Assembly (NCBI GenBank): GCA_015680905.1
Contig: CM027381.1
Coordinates: 14,361,501 to 14,425,500, forward strand
DNA: 64,000 nucleotides
Origin: Coptis chinensis
Taxonomy: Eukaryota; Streptophyta; Magnoliopsida; Ranunculales; Ranunculaceae
Reading direction: 5' to 3'
Shown piece after piece: positions 11,413-21,244 of the stretch. Each line of letters begins with the position of its first letter. Position 1 is the first letter of the stretch. Below the pieces are notes generated by a model. The model saw only the letters and a program-made list of their open reading frames with translations. It ran no database searches and was not told where the DNA came from. A program made the position numbers and the translations under genes.

Positions 11413-11905
11413 AGGGTGTGGGGTAGACCAAATCTTGTGATGATATTGGTCCATATGAAGTTTATGACGTGGACTTCCTTGACTTGAACAAGTGGGATTG
11501 CCTCAACCCATTTGGTAAAGTAATTTGTAGCTGCAAGGACGCATTTGAGTCTTGTTTTCTTTTGTGGGATAAATGGCCCCATGATTTCTAGCCCCCACAT
11601 ATGAAAAGGCCATGGGCTGGCTATGTTGATCAACTCCCGTGCTGGACTTAAGTGGTTGTGACCAAATTTTGACATTGGTGGCATTTGAGAACATACTTCT
11701 TTGCCTCGATGTGCATACCTAGCCAATAATTCCCTTTGGCAATTGATTTATGAGCAAGAGATCTTGGTCCTGCATGGTTGCCACAATCACCTTTGTGAAT
11801 TTCATCGAAGATGAGTTGGCCTTTGCATGGAGTTATGCACCTTAGGTGGGTCCTCCTGCAAATTTTTGGAACAATCGTCCGTTGATCACAGTATATCTGA
11901 TTCTC
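11413..11905 (-). pseudogene. Tat-like Ty3/gypsy integrase, N-terminal half
   Basis: The zinc-binding HHCC region is visible (HKGDCGNHAGPRSLAHK, then YVLKCHQC), followed in a second frame by the start of the catalytic core (ASPWPFHMWGLEIMGP, DYFTKWVEA-like YFTKWVEAIPL, and ITRFGLPHTL). The first catalytic Asp of the usual WGxDxxGP is Glu here, and a frameshift near 11700 divides the two parts, so the enzyme is dead. The far side of the integrase lies at 9563-10210. Upstream on this strand the sequence changes abruptly to Athila-like copy 2 at about 11890-11905. Confidence 0.85.
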
Positions 11906-11983
11906 TAGAAATGTGTTGTTGAAATAATCTTGAGCTAAGCTCTTGACCATGCTAACTTCTCCATCGATAGTCGTATTGGGTAA

Positions 11984-12535
11984 CTATTGCATCATTTTGA
12001 AAACATTCACCTCAATAGAAAGGTGTCCAAAGGACATGGACATCAAACCATCGTGGTAGTTTATGAACGCGTTGGCTGATGCCAAGAAGGGACGCCCTAA
12101 GATGATAGGAACAAAGTCGTTAGCGACTTCTGTGTCGAGGATAACAAAGTCGGCTGAGTAGTAAAAATCTTGAACTTTAACAAGCGCGTTTTCAACAACA
12201 CCCTTAGGATACTTAATAAAATGATAAGCTAATTGCAACGTCATTTTAGTTGGTTGCATCTCTTGTAGACATATTTGTTTATATAGATAATAAGGGAATA
12301 AGTTAACACTTGCACCCATGTCTAATAGAGCAGTTGTCGTGTGAGTATCCCCTAAGGTGCATTGTACAGTAGGACGACCATGGTCCTTGTACTTAACGAT
12401 TCTATTATGTTCAGATAGAGTGGGAAATTGTTCAGTTAAAAAAGCGTCTTTTAGAATGTTTGTTTTCCGCCTAGTAGTGCACAACTCTTTTAGAAACTTA
12501 GCATGTTGTGGTAATCTTTTAATAGCTAGCTTCAA
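11984..12535 (-). CDS. Retrotransposon aspartic protease of copy 2, 183 aa open
   Basis: The ORF contains DMGASVNLFPYYLYKQI (aspartic protease active site), MTLQLAYHFIKYPKGVVENA and VPIILGRPFLASANAF, the expected order for an Athila-type retroviral-like protease. Unlike copy 1, the segment before GRPFLA is open. It begins in the gag-linked KLAIKRLPQHAKFLKEL stretch and ends in SIEVNVFKMMQ. The upstream gag is badly broken, so the protein is unlikely to be made. Confidence 0.8.
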   Translation of the reverse strand: MKLAIKRLPQHAKFLKELCTTRRKTNILKDAFLTEQFPTLSEHNRIVKYKDHGRPTVQCTLGDTHTTTALLDMGASVNLFPYYLYKQICLQEMQPTKMTLQLAYHFIKYPKGVVENALVKVQDFYYSADFVILDTEVANDFVPIILGRPFLASANAFINYHDGLMSMSFGHLSIEVNVFKMMQ

Positions 12536-13154
12536 GAAAAGGTAGGTTTATCGTTAGATTTTTAAAAACTTCCCTAATCTCATCAAAATTTGTATTCTTT
12601 TTTAACATGGCTAGTCTCTGGGGAAACGGTGGCTTCTCTCTATATTTAGCATATGGGTCAATAGGATTTTTATCCTTTGCCGCTTTCCTCTTGGGTTATG
12701 GTTTATCTAGTACCTCTACAGGGGTAGGATCTTCAGTTTCTATTTCAGTATCTAGTAAATTTTCATTTGCAATGACCACTGGTGGTGTATCAACGAGCAT
12801 AGTTATGGCGTTATCAACCACTCTGCCAGAACAGAGAGTGGTGATGGCATTTAACTCACCTACGTTTAAATTTTCATTGCTAGTATTACTAGTTACTTCA
12901 AAGGCTGTGTTTGGCATTTTAGGATTAGGTATAGCTTGACCTGGAAACACACCTTTTGGTTGGGCTTTATCTTGGGCTAACTATTGTATGGATTGTTAAA
13001 TGGATTGTAGAATCTGTTATTAAGCTTGCATGTAGGCATTGAAATGATCCGGTTGTGAAGGTGTAGTGGCCATAGGTGGTGTGACAGGAACTATCTCACG
13101 TTGATTATTAACGGGTGGGTTGTGATAGTTGTTATTAACCGAGACGATACCTCT

Positions 13155-13161
13155 ATTATTA

Positions 13162-13225
<64 letters not shown>
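13155..13225. repeat. ATT microsatellite (Asn codons of gag copy 2)
   Basis: About 70 bases of ATT/TTA repeats with one interruption. On the minus strand they read AAT codons, in the position of the short Asn-rich stretch of copy 1 gag. Confidence 0.95.
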
Positions 13226-13641
13226 CTATTCCTTGAACTTGTCTTGGTGGAGCTGAGCTGTAGTTGTTTGTTGGCCTAACATTTTGATTATTAAACCCCG
13301 GAGGTGTAAATGGTTGATTATTACGCTAACTGGAGTTGGGGTTTTGTCTCCAAGGTGCGTTAGGAAGGCTATTTATAGAGCAAACATTGTCCGGCTGTGA
13401 GGGTTGTTGTTCATAGACGAGAAGACAATAGGAGTCGGTATGCTCAAGACTAAAACAGAAATTACATGGAAGAGAGTTGATGTTCATGACATGAGTAAGC
13501 TTATATTGAACAGAAATGGCTTCTACCTTTTTTGTGAGGGATTCAATTAGAGTTCTAAGCTCAGGATCAGGTTTAACCTCAAACATATATAGTGGCAGCC
13601 TTGGCTGTGGAAAAAGAAGTAGCGGAGCGGGGATGTCGTTA

Positions 13642-13658
13642 CCCCCCCCCCCCCCCCC
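13642..13658. repeat. Poly-C run (17 C)
   Basis: A homopolymer within gag copy 2 at the position where copy 1 has only GGGG on the coding strand. Confidence 0.95.
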
Positions 13659-15019
13659 TCAGTTATTATTACGCTTGGATTAATCTTCTAAAAACCTATA
13701 AACCTCTGAGGCTCATTTACTAAGGAAACTTACCATATTTATTATATCAAGAACCTCCTTATGATGATGTGAAAGCCCCTTGAAAAAGGCACGAACAAGC
13801 GTGTCTTTCGCAAGGTTATGATGTGGACACTCTATAAGAAGATTAGTGTACCGATTCCAGGCCTCTAAAAATTATTCATGAGGATTCAGGTGGAAGAAAT
13901 GAATCTTTTGAATCATTTCATCTATCTTCAGTAGTGGGTAAAACTGTTCCATGAACAATTGAACAAGTTTGGCCCACGAGTTTACGGAATTAGGCGTTTG
14001 GGCAGTTAACCAAGACGCCGCCTTATCGGCTAGGGTGAAAGGAAACACCCTTAGTTTAATTTGTTCAGAACCTACGTTAGGATGATGGAATGTAGTGAGA
14101 ATTTGTTCTATCATATGCATATGCTGATAAGGCTTTTCGTGGTCTAAACCATGAAAAATGGGTAACAAATTAAAAATATTTGAGAGAATTCAAAAATCCC
14201 CCATTGGGTCTGCAAGAACGATGCATGACTTAGGGCCATCGTTTAAGGCTTTGTAAAAATTAGAGAGAGGAGTCTCTGCTTCTTTAGCCATTGATGCAGG
14301 TGTAGTGTGTAATATTCTAGATAGGCGTGTACATTAATGTTTATGATAGATAACGTTAGATGGTTTTCTCTTACCAAACCTTAATCTCATGCAAGGATAA
14401 GTCCAATATGAAAGAAACACAACAGCAGTCAAACAACAACCTGATATACTAAAATTAGACTCCTCTGACAGAAGAGACGAGGAGTGAAAGAAGGAGAACC
14501 TGAATTTCTCCTTGCTACGCTTATGAATAGCGTCTTTAATATGAACCTCAGTGTCCTATAGAAGCTTAGAACACTGAATCAACAATTATTTCCAATGAAA
14601 AGATGACCAGTAACTAACTTGTGTAAATCGGCCTTTCTTCAGAGGGGCACGGGCGCGCTCAATTATAAGGTAACAAGGGCGTGTGCGCGCTCTGTCAATT
14701 TTTTTAGAAACAGGCTTTGTCGCGATTTCTTAATGGGCTGGGCCTTAAGAATAGAAAGAAAACACGAAACAAACTTACTAGAAGGCAAGGAGCGTGCGCA
14801 CTCAGATATAGTGTAAATAGGGAGCGTGTGCGCTCCGAGTGTACAGCTTCAAAAATTTCCATTAGATTTCCGGTGAGGCCAGGAGCAAAATCCTGTTTTC
14901 CGAAAACATAAAACACAGTTAGAAACACAAACACTTTTGACTAATAGGGTGGGTGGGTGAATTAGACTATTTGTAGAATTGAAAAAACTAAGAGAATTTA
15001 ATTCTAAAGACAACTAAGA

Positions 15020-15035
15020 TGGCAGCGGCGCCATT
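15020..15035 (-). other. Primer binding site (tRNA-Asp type) of copy 2
   Basis: Directly after the LTR end (TATCA) the minus strand reads AATGGCGCCGCTGCC. It resembles the complement of the 3' end of plant tRNA-Asp, TGGCGCCGTTGCC, with one difference. This site defines the LTR boundary and the strand. Confidence 0.8.
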
Positions 15036-16392
15036 TGATAGAATAAAAAGTAAGCTTTTACTCCTACTTACGATAAAGAGACTACGAAGAAGTAAACTAT
15101 AATTTGCATATTTTTTTTATATCAAAGTTCTACTCTCAATTATCATGTAATAAAACTAGAGTAAGAATTCGTTCCACTCTTAATTGCTTAGATAATAACT
15201 AATTCCACTAATGATGAATAATTAAACAACATGAGAGTAATGATTCTAAATATAACTAATATGGTGAAAACTAATATTGAATATATTCTAAATTAAATTA
15301 GGGCAAATAAATATTAAGATGTGAATATGAAAAAGGAATTAGGGAGATTTGAAATCCACCTTGATTAATCCCTAACATGCTAGTATAGAGTTTGTTGCAA
15401 CCTTAATATTTATGTTTTCACACAAGGTTTAACATAAAGGTTATGTTTTTTTATCCCTAATTATTCATGGTATCTCTAGCCAACTAATAATAAGCATGAG
15501 AGGAAGTTGAAACCCATTCTCATGGTGAATGAACTACCCTCTAGTCTAGAGTTATTTTACTTATTGCTAACTAGAAAACCCTAGACTTGAAGCTCTTAAA
15601 TACAACTATTTTATACTAACACATCAAGTCTTCATCAAAGCTTCAATCAAACCCCTCTAATTGAAGTTTAGCTATGGTTCATTAGACTATCATGGAATAA
15701 ATAATGAAAATAATAAGATATAATTTAAAGAAATACTTGTATTGAAAATAACTTGAATTGTATTAATGGTGGCTAGGCTAATAAAACATAAAGTAGGTTA
15801 GACTAAAGAGAAAAAGTAGGAGAGAGTTAGATTTTTGCCTTAGTCCTATTTATATAGGAGATGGCAAGGTTTACAATTTCGTGCATGGGCTTTGAAACTA
15901 TGTTTTGGGCCACTAAATTAAGCCCAAAACCTAATTACCTAAGTCCAAAAAAGGTTTCTCTACTAGAAATTATTGTAACAACATTTTTGTCTACTTTTAC
16001 TCCTCTGATTGGATCAAAGCCTAGACCATTAGAAATCTCTTTCTAAGCCGGTCATTTTGATATATAATAGGCCCAATTCTAAAGTTTGAGTCCAAAGATA
16101 CGGCCTGCGGAAGTTCTATTGACTTCTATGCTCTATTTCTGCCTGCATTGACTTTGACTGGACTTTAAAAAGGCTTTTTCCCTTTAAACTTGGGCTTTAA
16201 CCATAAAACTTCTTAGAAACCAATTTTTGCTCCTTTCTCTTGCAAAAGTGACATATTTCTTCACATAGTTGACTCCAAGACCTGAAATACACAAAAGTAC
16301 ATAAACAGTACTAACTCTTATTTATTATAAACATAATTGGTCTAAATGTAATATTATTAAGGGCTTAAAACTAAATTTTTGGGCTCTTATCA
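15036..16392 (-). repeat. 5' LTR of Athila-like copy 2 (1357 bp)
   Basis: On the minus strand it begins TGATAAGAGCCCAAAAAT at 16392 and ends TTTATTCTATCA at 15036, followed by the primer site. A TATATAAATA promoter-like box lies near 15847-15856. The first 60 bases match the 3' LTR of copy 1 closely. Confidence 0.85.
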
Positions 16393-17303
16393 GTGCCCTT
16401 GTTGTTGTCTAAGAACTGCTTGCTTTCTTTGGGTCTCCGTTTGTCGCTTACTGCGAGGACTTATTTGCCTTTACGCTAGGCCATCCATTCTTTGTACTTC
16501 ATGTACTTGTCGACTCTATGGTATAGGTCATCTAAGCATTCTTGCTTATTGCGCATGAGAGACCCTGTAAGTTTGGAGTCGTCTAGGAGGGCATTGGTAA
16601 ATGCCGAGGTTGCAAAGCCGTCCTTGAGGCATGACTCCATTGATAGCAATTCCTTTTTAAAGTGGCCTAAGAAAGCCCAAATAGTTTCGTCGTGTGCTTG
16701 CTTTAGTTGGAACAATGAGTCCAGGTCGGCTTACTTCTTCTTGTTGTGGACGAATTCAGCTACGAATATTTCGGCGAGCTTGTCAAAGTTGTGGATTGAA
16801 TCAGGCACTAGCTTATAGAACCAGTCTAATGCTCCATCTTTTAGGTTGGCTGGGAAAAGTCCGCATCTCAGGTAGTCAAAGTCTGGAGCATTATAAACTG
16901 TAAGGATCTGGCTGAACCGAGCTATGTGCTGACTTGGACACGAGCTGCCATCGTACATTGGAAACTTTGGCTGGATGAAATCATTGGGAGGCTGCTTGTC
17001 CCGGATTTCAATGGTGAATGGTGATGCTCTGTAAAATTGGAGCATCTTTTGAACGATCTGTGTTGCGATGCCCTTTTCGCTTGATTTTTCCAAGTGCTGG
17101 GCGAAGTCGACAAGGCGTTGATTTGTGGTGGCTGTCAATGCTGCGACGTTGTTGTTATCAATGGTTTTGGGATCCATGTTGTTGGTGTTAGATGTTGTTT
17201 GTTCACAAAGAGTTTGATTCTCTTGTTGAAGGGCTGTAATAGAATCTTGGAGAGTCTTCATTTGATCTAGCAAAGCTTTGAGCTGTCCTTCCTGTAGGAA
17301 CAA
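16393..17303 (-). pseudogene. Tat-like Ty3/gypsy gag, interrupted
   Basis: Gag protein of a different Ty3/gypsy element from the Athila-like copies. A predicted coiled coil (QGQLKALLDQ-like leader, residues 5-35, Gln/Leu-rich) precedes the gag domain: FIQPKFPMYDGSS, then CGLFPANLKDGALDWFYKL, SIHNFDKLAEIFVAEF, a stop, and LFQLKQAHDETIWAFLGHFKKE with AFTNAL. A stop near 16731 divides it into two open parts (17303-16731 and 16715-16476). It ends where the LTR of copy 2 begins at 16392. The integrase at 9563-11905 is probably the rest of the same element. Confidence 0.82.
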
Positions 17304-18530
17304 TTATTTCATAATGCAAATTTCTACAAACCGCGAAACCCATGCACAGCGAAATTAATGGGGTTCACGGTTTTAGATAGGAAAACATACCTGTAAATTC
17401 GATTCTTGATATCTCTGAGAATCCAATAGCTATGAATTTGAATCAACAATCAACCCCTTGATCTTCTGTTATATTCCTTTCAATAGATTGGACGTTGTGT
17501 GGGCAACGATCTACCAACCCCCTTCTTTCTCACAAAGCTAGAACCAATTTTGGATTTATCCTTCCTTGCCTCTCTTTTCAATCAAGATGAATAGTGAATT
17601 TTGGCCAGGAGAGAAGGGATTCTATTTATAGGCTACAACAGGGACCATGAGGAGAAATTAGGGTTGGGCCTCCTGACGGGCTTGGGCTTCCCATGTTCGC
17701 CCAGAACACACGGCCCAAGTCCATCAACAAATGGCTTATTCCACTAAAGGCCATTATTGCACTACCGCCCTAATCCCAAATTACGTGTCAGTGTTTATGG
17801 GCTCTATATTATATGCTTGTTGATCTCCCCATGTTTAAGATATCGAATGTCCGTTAATTAAGTCAAGTTACTGACAACTACATTAATCAACTTCTTATGT
17901 CCTTGAGTAGTACCACTCAACCACATTGTCATGTCGGAATAAATCCACCTGCAGGGTTTACATAACTATCTTTTTGAGCTCCTCAAGGGGACATCATCAA
18001 CCCGACTTCCTGCGGGTCACGGATTCCTTCTATAATCAACAGCAAACCTTACATACAATGTTATTACCCAATCCATCAAGTTTGTTGATTCACAAATGAA
18101 TCTCACTCATTGATGATTTAAAGCAATGTACAATGCACGTAAGTGCCCGTTATTATATCCGGATTAAGAAGACAAGCATCCATAATAACAGAGGCGTTTC
18201 TTCTCTTATATAGTCAGTATAAAGAGAAACAACCTCACTTGGTCCTGTTCTATACACACAAAGTGTACTAGTGTAATCCTATAGTCAAGATAGACTAATA
18301 CCAGATTATACTACAGCTGTACCAATGGTTTGTCCAAATCCATCTAGGTTGTGAATGATTATTTATACTTTATAAGATACTGATGATATGATCTTCTGTG
18401 TGTTCACACCATATCATCTACAACATAAAGTATTAGACACATGCATATAACTAATAACATATATAATATGCATAACATTTGCCCATATGATTCTCATTTA
18501 AAATATAAAGAATTAGAGTTAATACAAAAG
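17304..18530 (-). other. Possible 5' LTR/leader of the Tat-like element; no gene seen
   Basis: Upstream of the gag on the minus strand is a TATAAATAGA box at 17630-17621, followed by a transcript-like pyrimidine-rich stretch and a splice-donor-like TTACAGGTATG near 17390. This could be the promoter and leader of the gag-bearing element. I could not locate matching LTR ends. The remainder (17650-18530) has no ORF of note. Confidence 0.35.
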
Positions 18531-20211
18531 TAATGCTTTTAGTATATAACCCTATCACTTCCATGGTGGTTTTACCTAGTTTCGTGGGCTTGAGAAAATT
18601 GTATGAATGCTTTTTCTCAAGGAAACGAACCAGCAGACGGTGCCAATGTAGATGTGTGGGTTTCTACCTACAACTTGATGTTGAGGTTGAGGGGGAATGG
18701 CTGCACTCTGGCTTGGGATAAGAGTTGCCTACGTATAAAGTTTCTTGGGTGAACTTGAATCAAGCCTTACGTAGTTCATCTCTCTCTACTTATAGGTGTT
18801 TGATCTGACTTTCCTTATTTGCTTCAGGCCGTTGTCAAGTGTAGATCCATATTTTGTACTCTCTTGATGATTCGTCATTACTCCTGCTATTATAAAGTAA
18901 ATGTTTCCTTCATTGGTACGTTGACTGAGCTTCACGATCGCAGTAGATCATTTGTTTCCATGTGTGGCTGTTATTTGATATTTGGGATGACCTGAGTTTG
19001 GGTCATGGTTACGTCCTAGTGGCGTGGTACGACTTGGTGATATACGAGCTATGATGATACGATCTGATGGTTTGGACACGTGTGATGTAGTGAATGCTTG
19101 AGAACAAAGGGTACTTACATTATTCATTTTGAATTTTAACACATTCGGCAAGTAAAATTATGTCTAAGAGGTAATAAACAAGTAATGTGTTTCCAGATCA
19201 TTCAAGTAAATTTGGGTTGCTTGTTATATTCTTTTGTTTCATGTTAAAAGGCAAATTAAGGGATCCTCAATCAGGTTTGTTTCGTTTTATATTTCTATAA
19301 GGGTATACCATTGCATTTTTAGCTTGAAAACTTTAGAACTCACTTGTCATTGGGGGATTTGTTATCAATTGGGCTCAGCTGATTCAGAATTAATTTTATT
19401 ATTCCTTTTTAGGTTATGTTTGTTCTTGAGGATAATGATTACGGGGACTTTGCATTTCTATACTTGGTGAGGCCAAAGTTGGATCCCTTTTTCTGTTTTT
19501 TCTGTTTACTGCTTTTAATGTCGTTGTGATTGATGTTTTCTAGTTGATATATACATAGTTAGAGATGGTTCTCTTTTATAATTAATGTTGAATAATCAAT
19601 TGCTTTGTTAGCTCGTGTAAATTCTCTGTTTCTACTTTGTGTTTTTTTTTATATCCATATGAAAAGCTTAATTAGTTCCTGAATGTAGTTCACTATATCT
19701 AATTTTCTTAGGGAAGCATGTTATCATTTGAAAGATTTCTAAATATCAGGTATTTGTTGGTTTAAGCTCTTTTGTTGTTGCATTGCAAGAAAGAGAGGTC
19801 TTGAAATATAGAGATAGAAGGTGTGGAGGGAAGAAGAAGAGATAACAATATCTTTGAGAAAGAAGATTCTATCGCTTTATGTATGCACCTAAAAATATGT
19901 TTAGTAGCTGCTTGTGAGCAAGGCAGCAAGCCATAGACTTCTCTAAGAATGTGATTATGTGAATTCCTAGTGAGTCGACCAGAATACAAGCAAAATGTCT
20001 AGTTTCATCAGTTTTTTTTTGCTCTTGGCTATAGAAAAACGGCCTAAGTGCATGTTAGATTGTCCTTCTGGAGATGCAGAACACTCTTGTATGATATGGA
20101 TTAAATAATAATTTGAATGACTCAATTTACATTTAGCTTAATCATCAAATTCATTTGAATCTTTAATATTGCGTGCGTTTCTTGATATAATTGTAACAAG
20201 TATAGTATGGT
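18531..20211. other. No recognisable gene
   Basis: Small ORFs only (at most 78 aa), AT-rich with several intron-like T-rich stretches. It lies directly upstream of the amino acid permease exons and could hold unrecognised upstream sequence of that fragment, but I see no motif. Confidence 0.5.
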
Positions 20212-20926
20212 CAGCAGTGACTCAATGCATCACACCAGTAATAGGGTCGGGGGTCTTAGCATTAGCTTGGAGTGTCACATAATTGAGCCTATTTCTCTCC
20301 TTGCATTTGCTTCAATCACATATTACACTTCGACTCTCCTAGCAGATTGTTATAGGTGTCCAGATCCAATCACTGGCTCAAGAAACCACATGTATATGAG
20401 TGTTGTTTAATCATATCTAGGTACAACTAACTCAATACAAATATTTATTACATTTTCCTTTTCCTTTATTCATTAATTGGCAATATCCAATTTAGGGTGC
20501 TAACTGCCAACCTTTGAATCAATATAGTCTAACTCTTCTGATGTATGCTCCTAATCTGCATTGAATTCTTGAAATCCATATAAATTTATCTTTGGTTCCT
20601 ACTATCGCCAATAACCAAATTGCTCTTGCATTGGCAATTAAGTAAGTTGGCCCTTGGTTCCTTAATTTTATTACTGTTGTTGGTTTATGAGTCTAAGTTT
20701 CTTCTTATAGTAAAAAGAAAGATAACTTTGAGAAGAATCACCAAATGCAGTTGCTCTCAGGTGGTTCCTTCCATGCTTGGGAGGGCTTAGCAGTAACTAC
20801 TGACCTAAAAAAATAAATTCATGTTATTGCAGGTCTTAAGAATGTAATTGCGTGCTTCATAATGCAACACACAAATTTGTGGGGAGCTATGGTCAGCTAC
20901 ACGATTACTTCTGCTACCAGCATGAG
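20212..20926 (+). pseudogene. Amino acid permease (AAP family) fragment, two exons
   Basis: AAP proteins are plasma-membrane proton/amino acid symporters of the AAAP superfamily. The first exon (about 20212-20420) reads TPVIGSGVLALAWSV in one frame, then after a frameshift PISLLAFASITYYTSTLLA and DCYRCPDPITGSRNHMYM in another. A stop follows shortly where family members have Arg. The exon closes at a consensus donor (CTAG/GTACAAC). The second exon (20833-20926) follows a TTATTGCAG acceptor, continues in phase, and reads NLWGAMVSYTITSATSM, matching the next AAP transmembrane block. Degraded AAP-like sequence may continue to about 21015. Retained introns show a DNA-level copy, not a retrocopy. 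Only about 100 of roughly 480 residues are present. It sits beside a truncated CACTA element, like the captured fragments at 37-41 kb. Confidence 0.85.
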
Positions 20927-21244
20927 GTATGTGAATTACAAGACCTTTTTTTTTTAGTTATAGAGATTCCCATGGAGATAAGATCACTTGTAGAAAACAC
21001 ATGACTTGGCAAAATGTTCAAGGCAGGTAAGTACTTACTCTAATGTATTCTTGGAATAGTTTGCTTGCTTGTTTACTAGCTAGCTTAAATAGTTTGATTG
21101 CACAATGTTGTAGTCTACCAAGTCCAGTGCTACTGGACTTATTTCTATGCACTACCTATAAATCCCAATGCAATATGTATAGCACTATTTGCTAACGTGA
21201 TAAGATATGGTAGAACTAGAGTTACTTACTACTGGACTATCTTG

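Larger units (their letters stand above)
12540..14291 (-). pseudogene. Retrotransposon gag of copy 2, multiply broken
   Basis: The start codon is at 14291-14289, in the same context as copy 1 gag. Recognisable blocks are FHGLDHEKPYQHMH (about 14150), PFTLADKAASWLTAQTPN, a zinc knuckle CNFCFSLEHTDSYC near 13440-13480, and the C-terminal block GQAIPNPKMPNTAFEV (about 12930). Stops and frameshifts separate these blocks, and two microsatellites (a poly-Asn codon run at 13155-13225 and a C run at 13642-13658) have expanded within the reading frame. Confidence 0.85.
11890..16392 (-). mobile_element. Athila-like element copy 2, truncated, inside the Tat-like gag
   Basis: Minus-strand order: 5' LTR (16392 to 15036), primer site (15035 to about 15020), leader, gag from 14291, protease 12535-11984, then similarity to copy 1 stops near 11890, where Tat integrase begins. 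The LTR start abuts Tat gag sequence at 16393, so this element inserted into that gag. Its 3' portion and 3' LTR, together with the Tat protease, reverse transcriptase and RNase H, are absent, which is best explained by one deletion. Confidence 0.82.
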
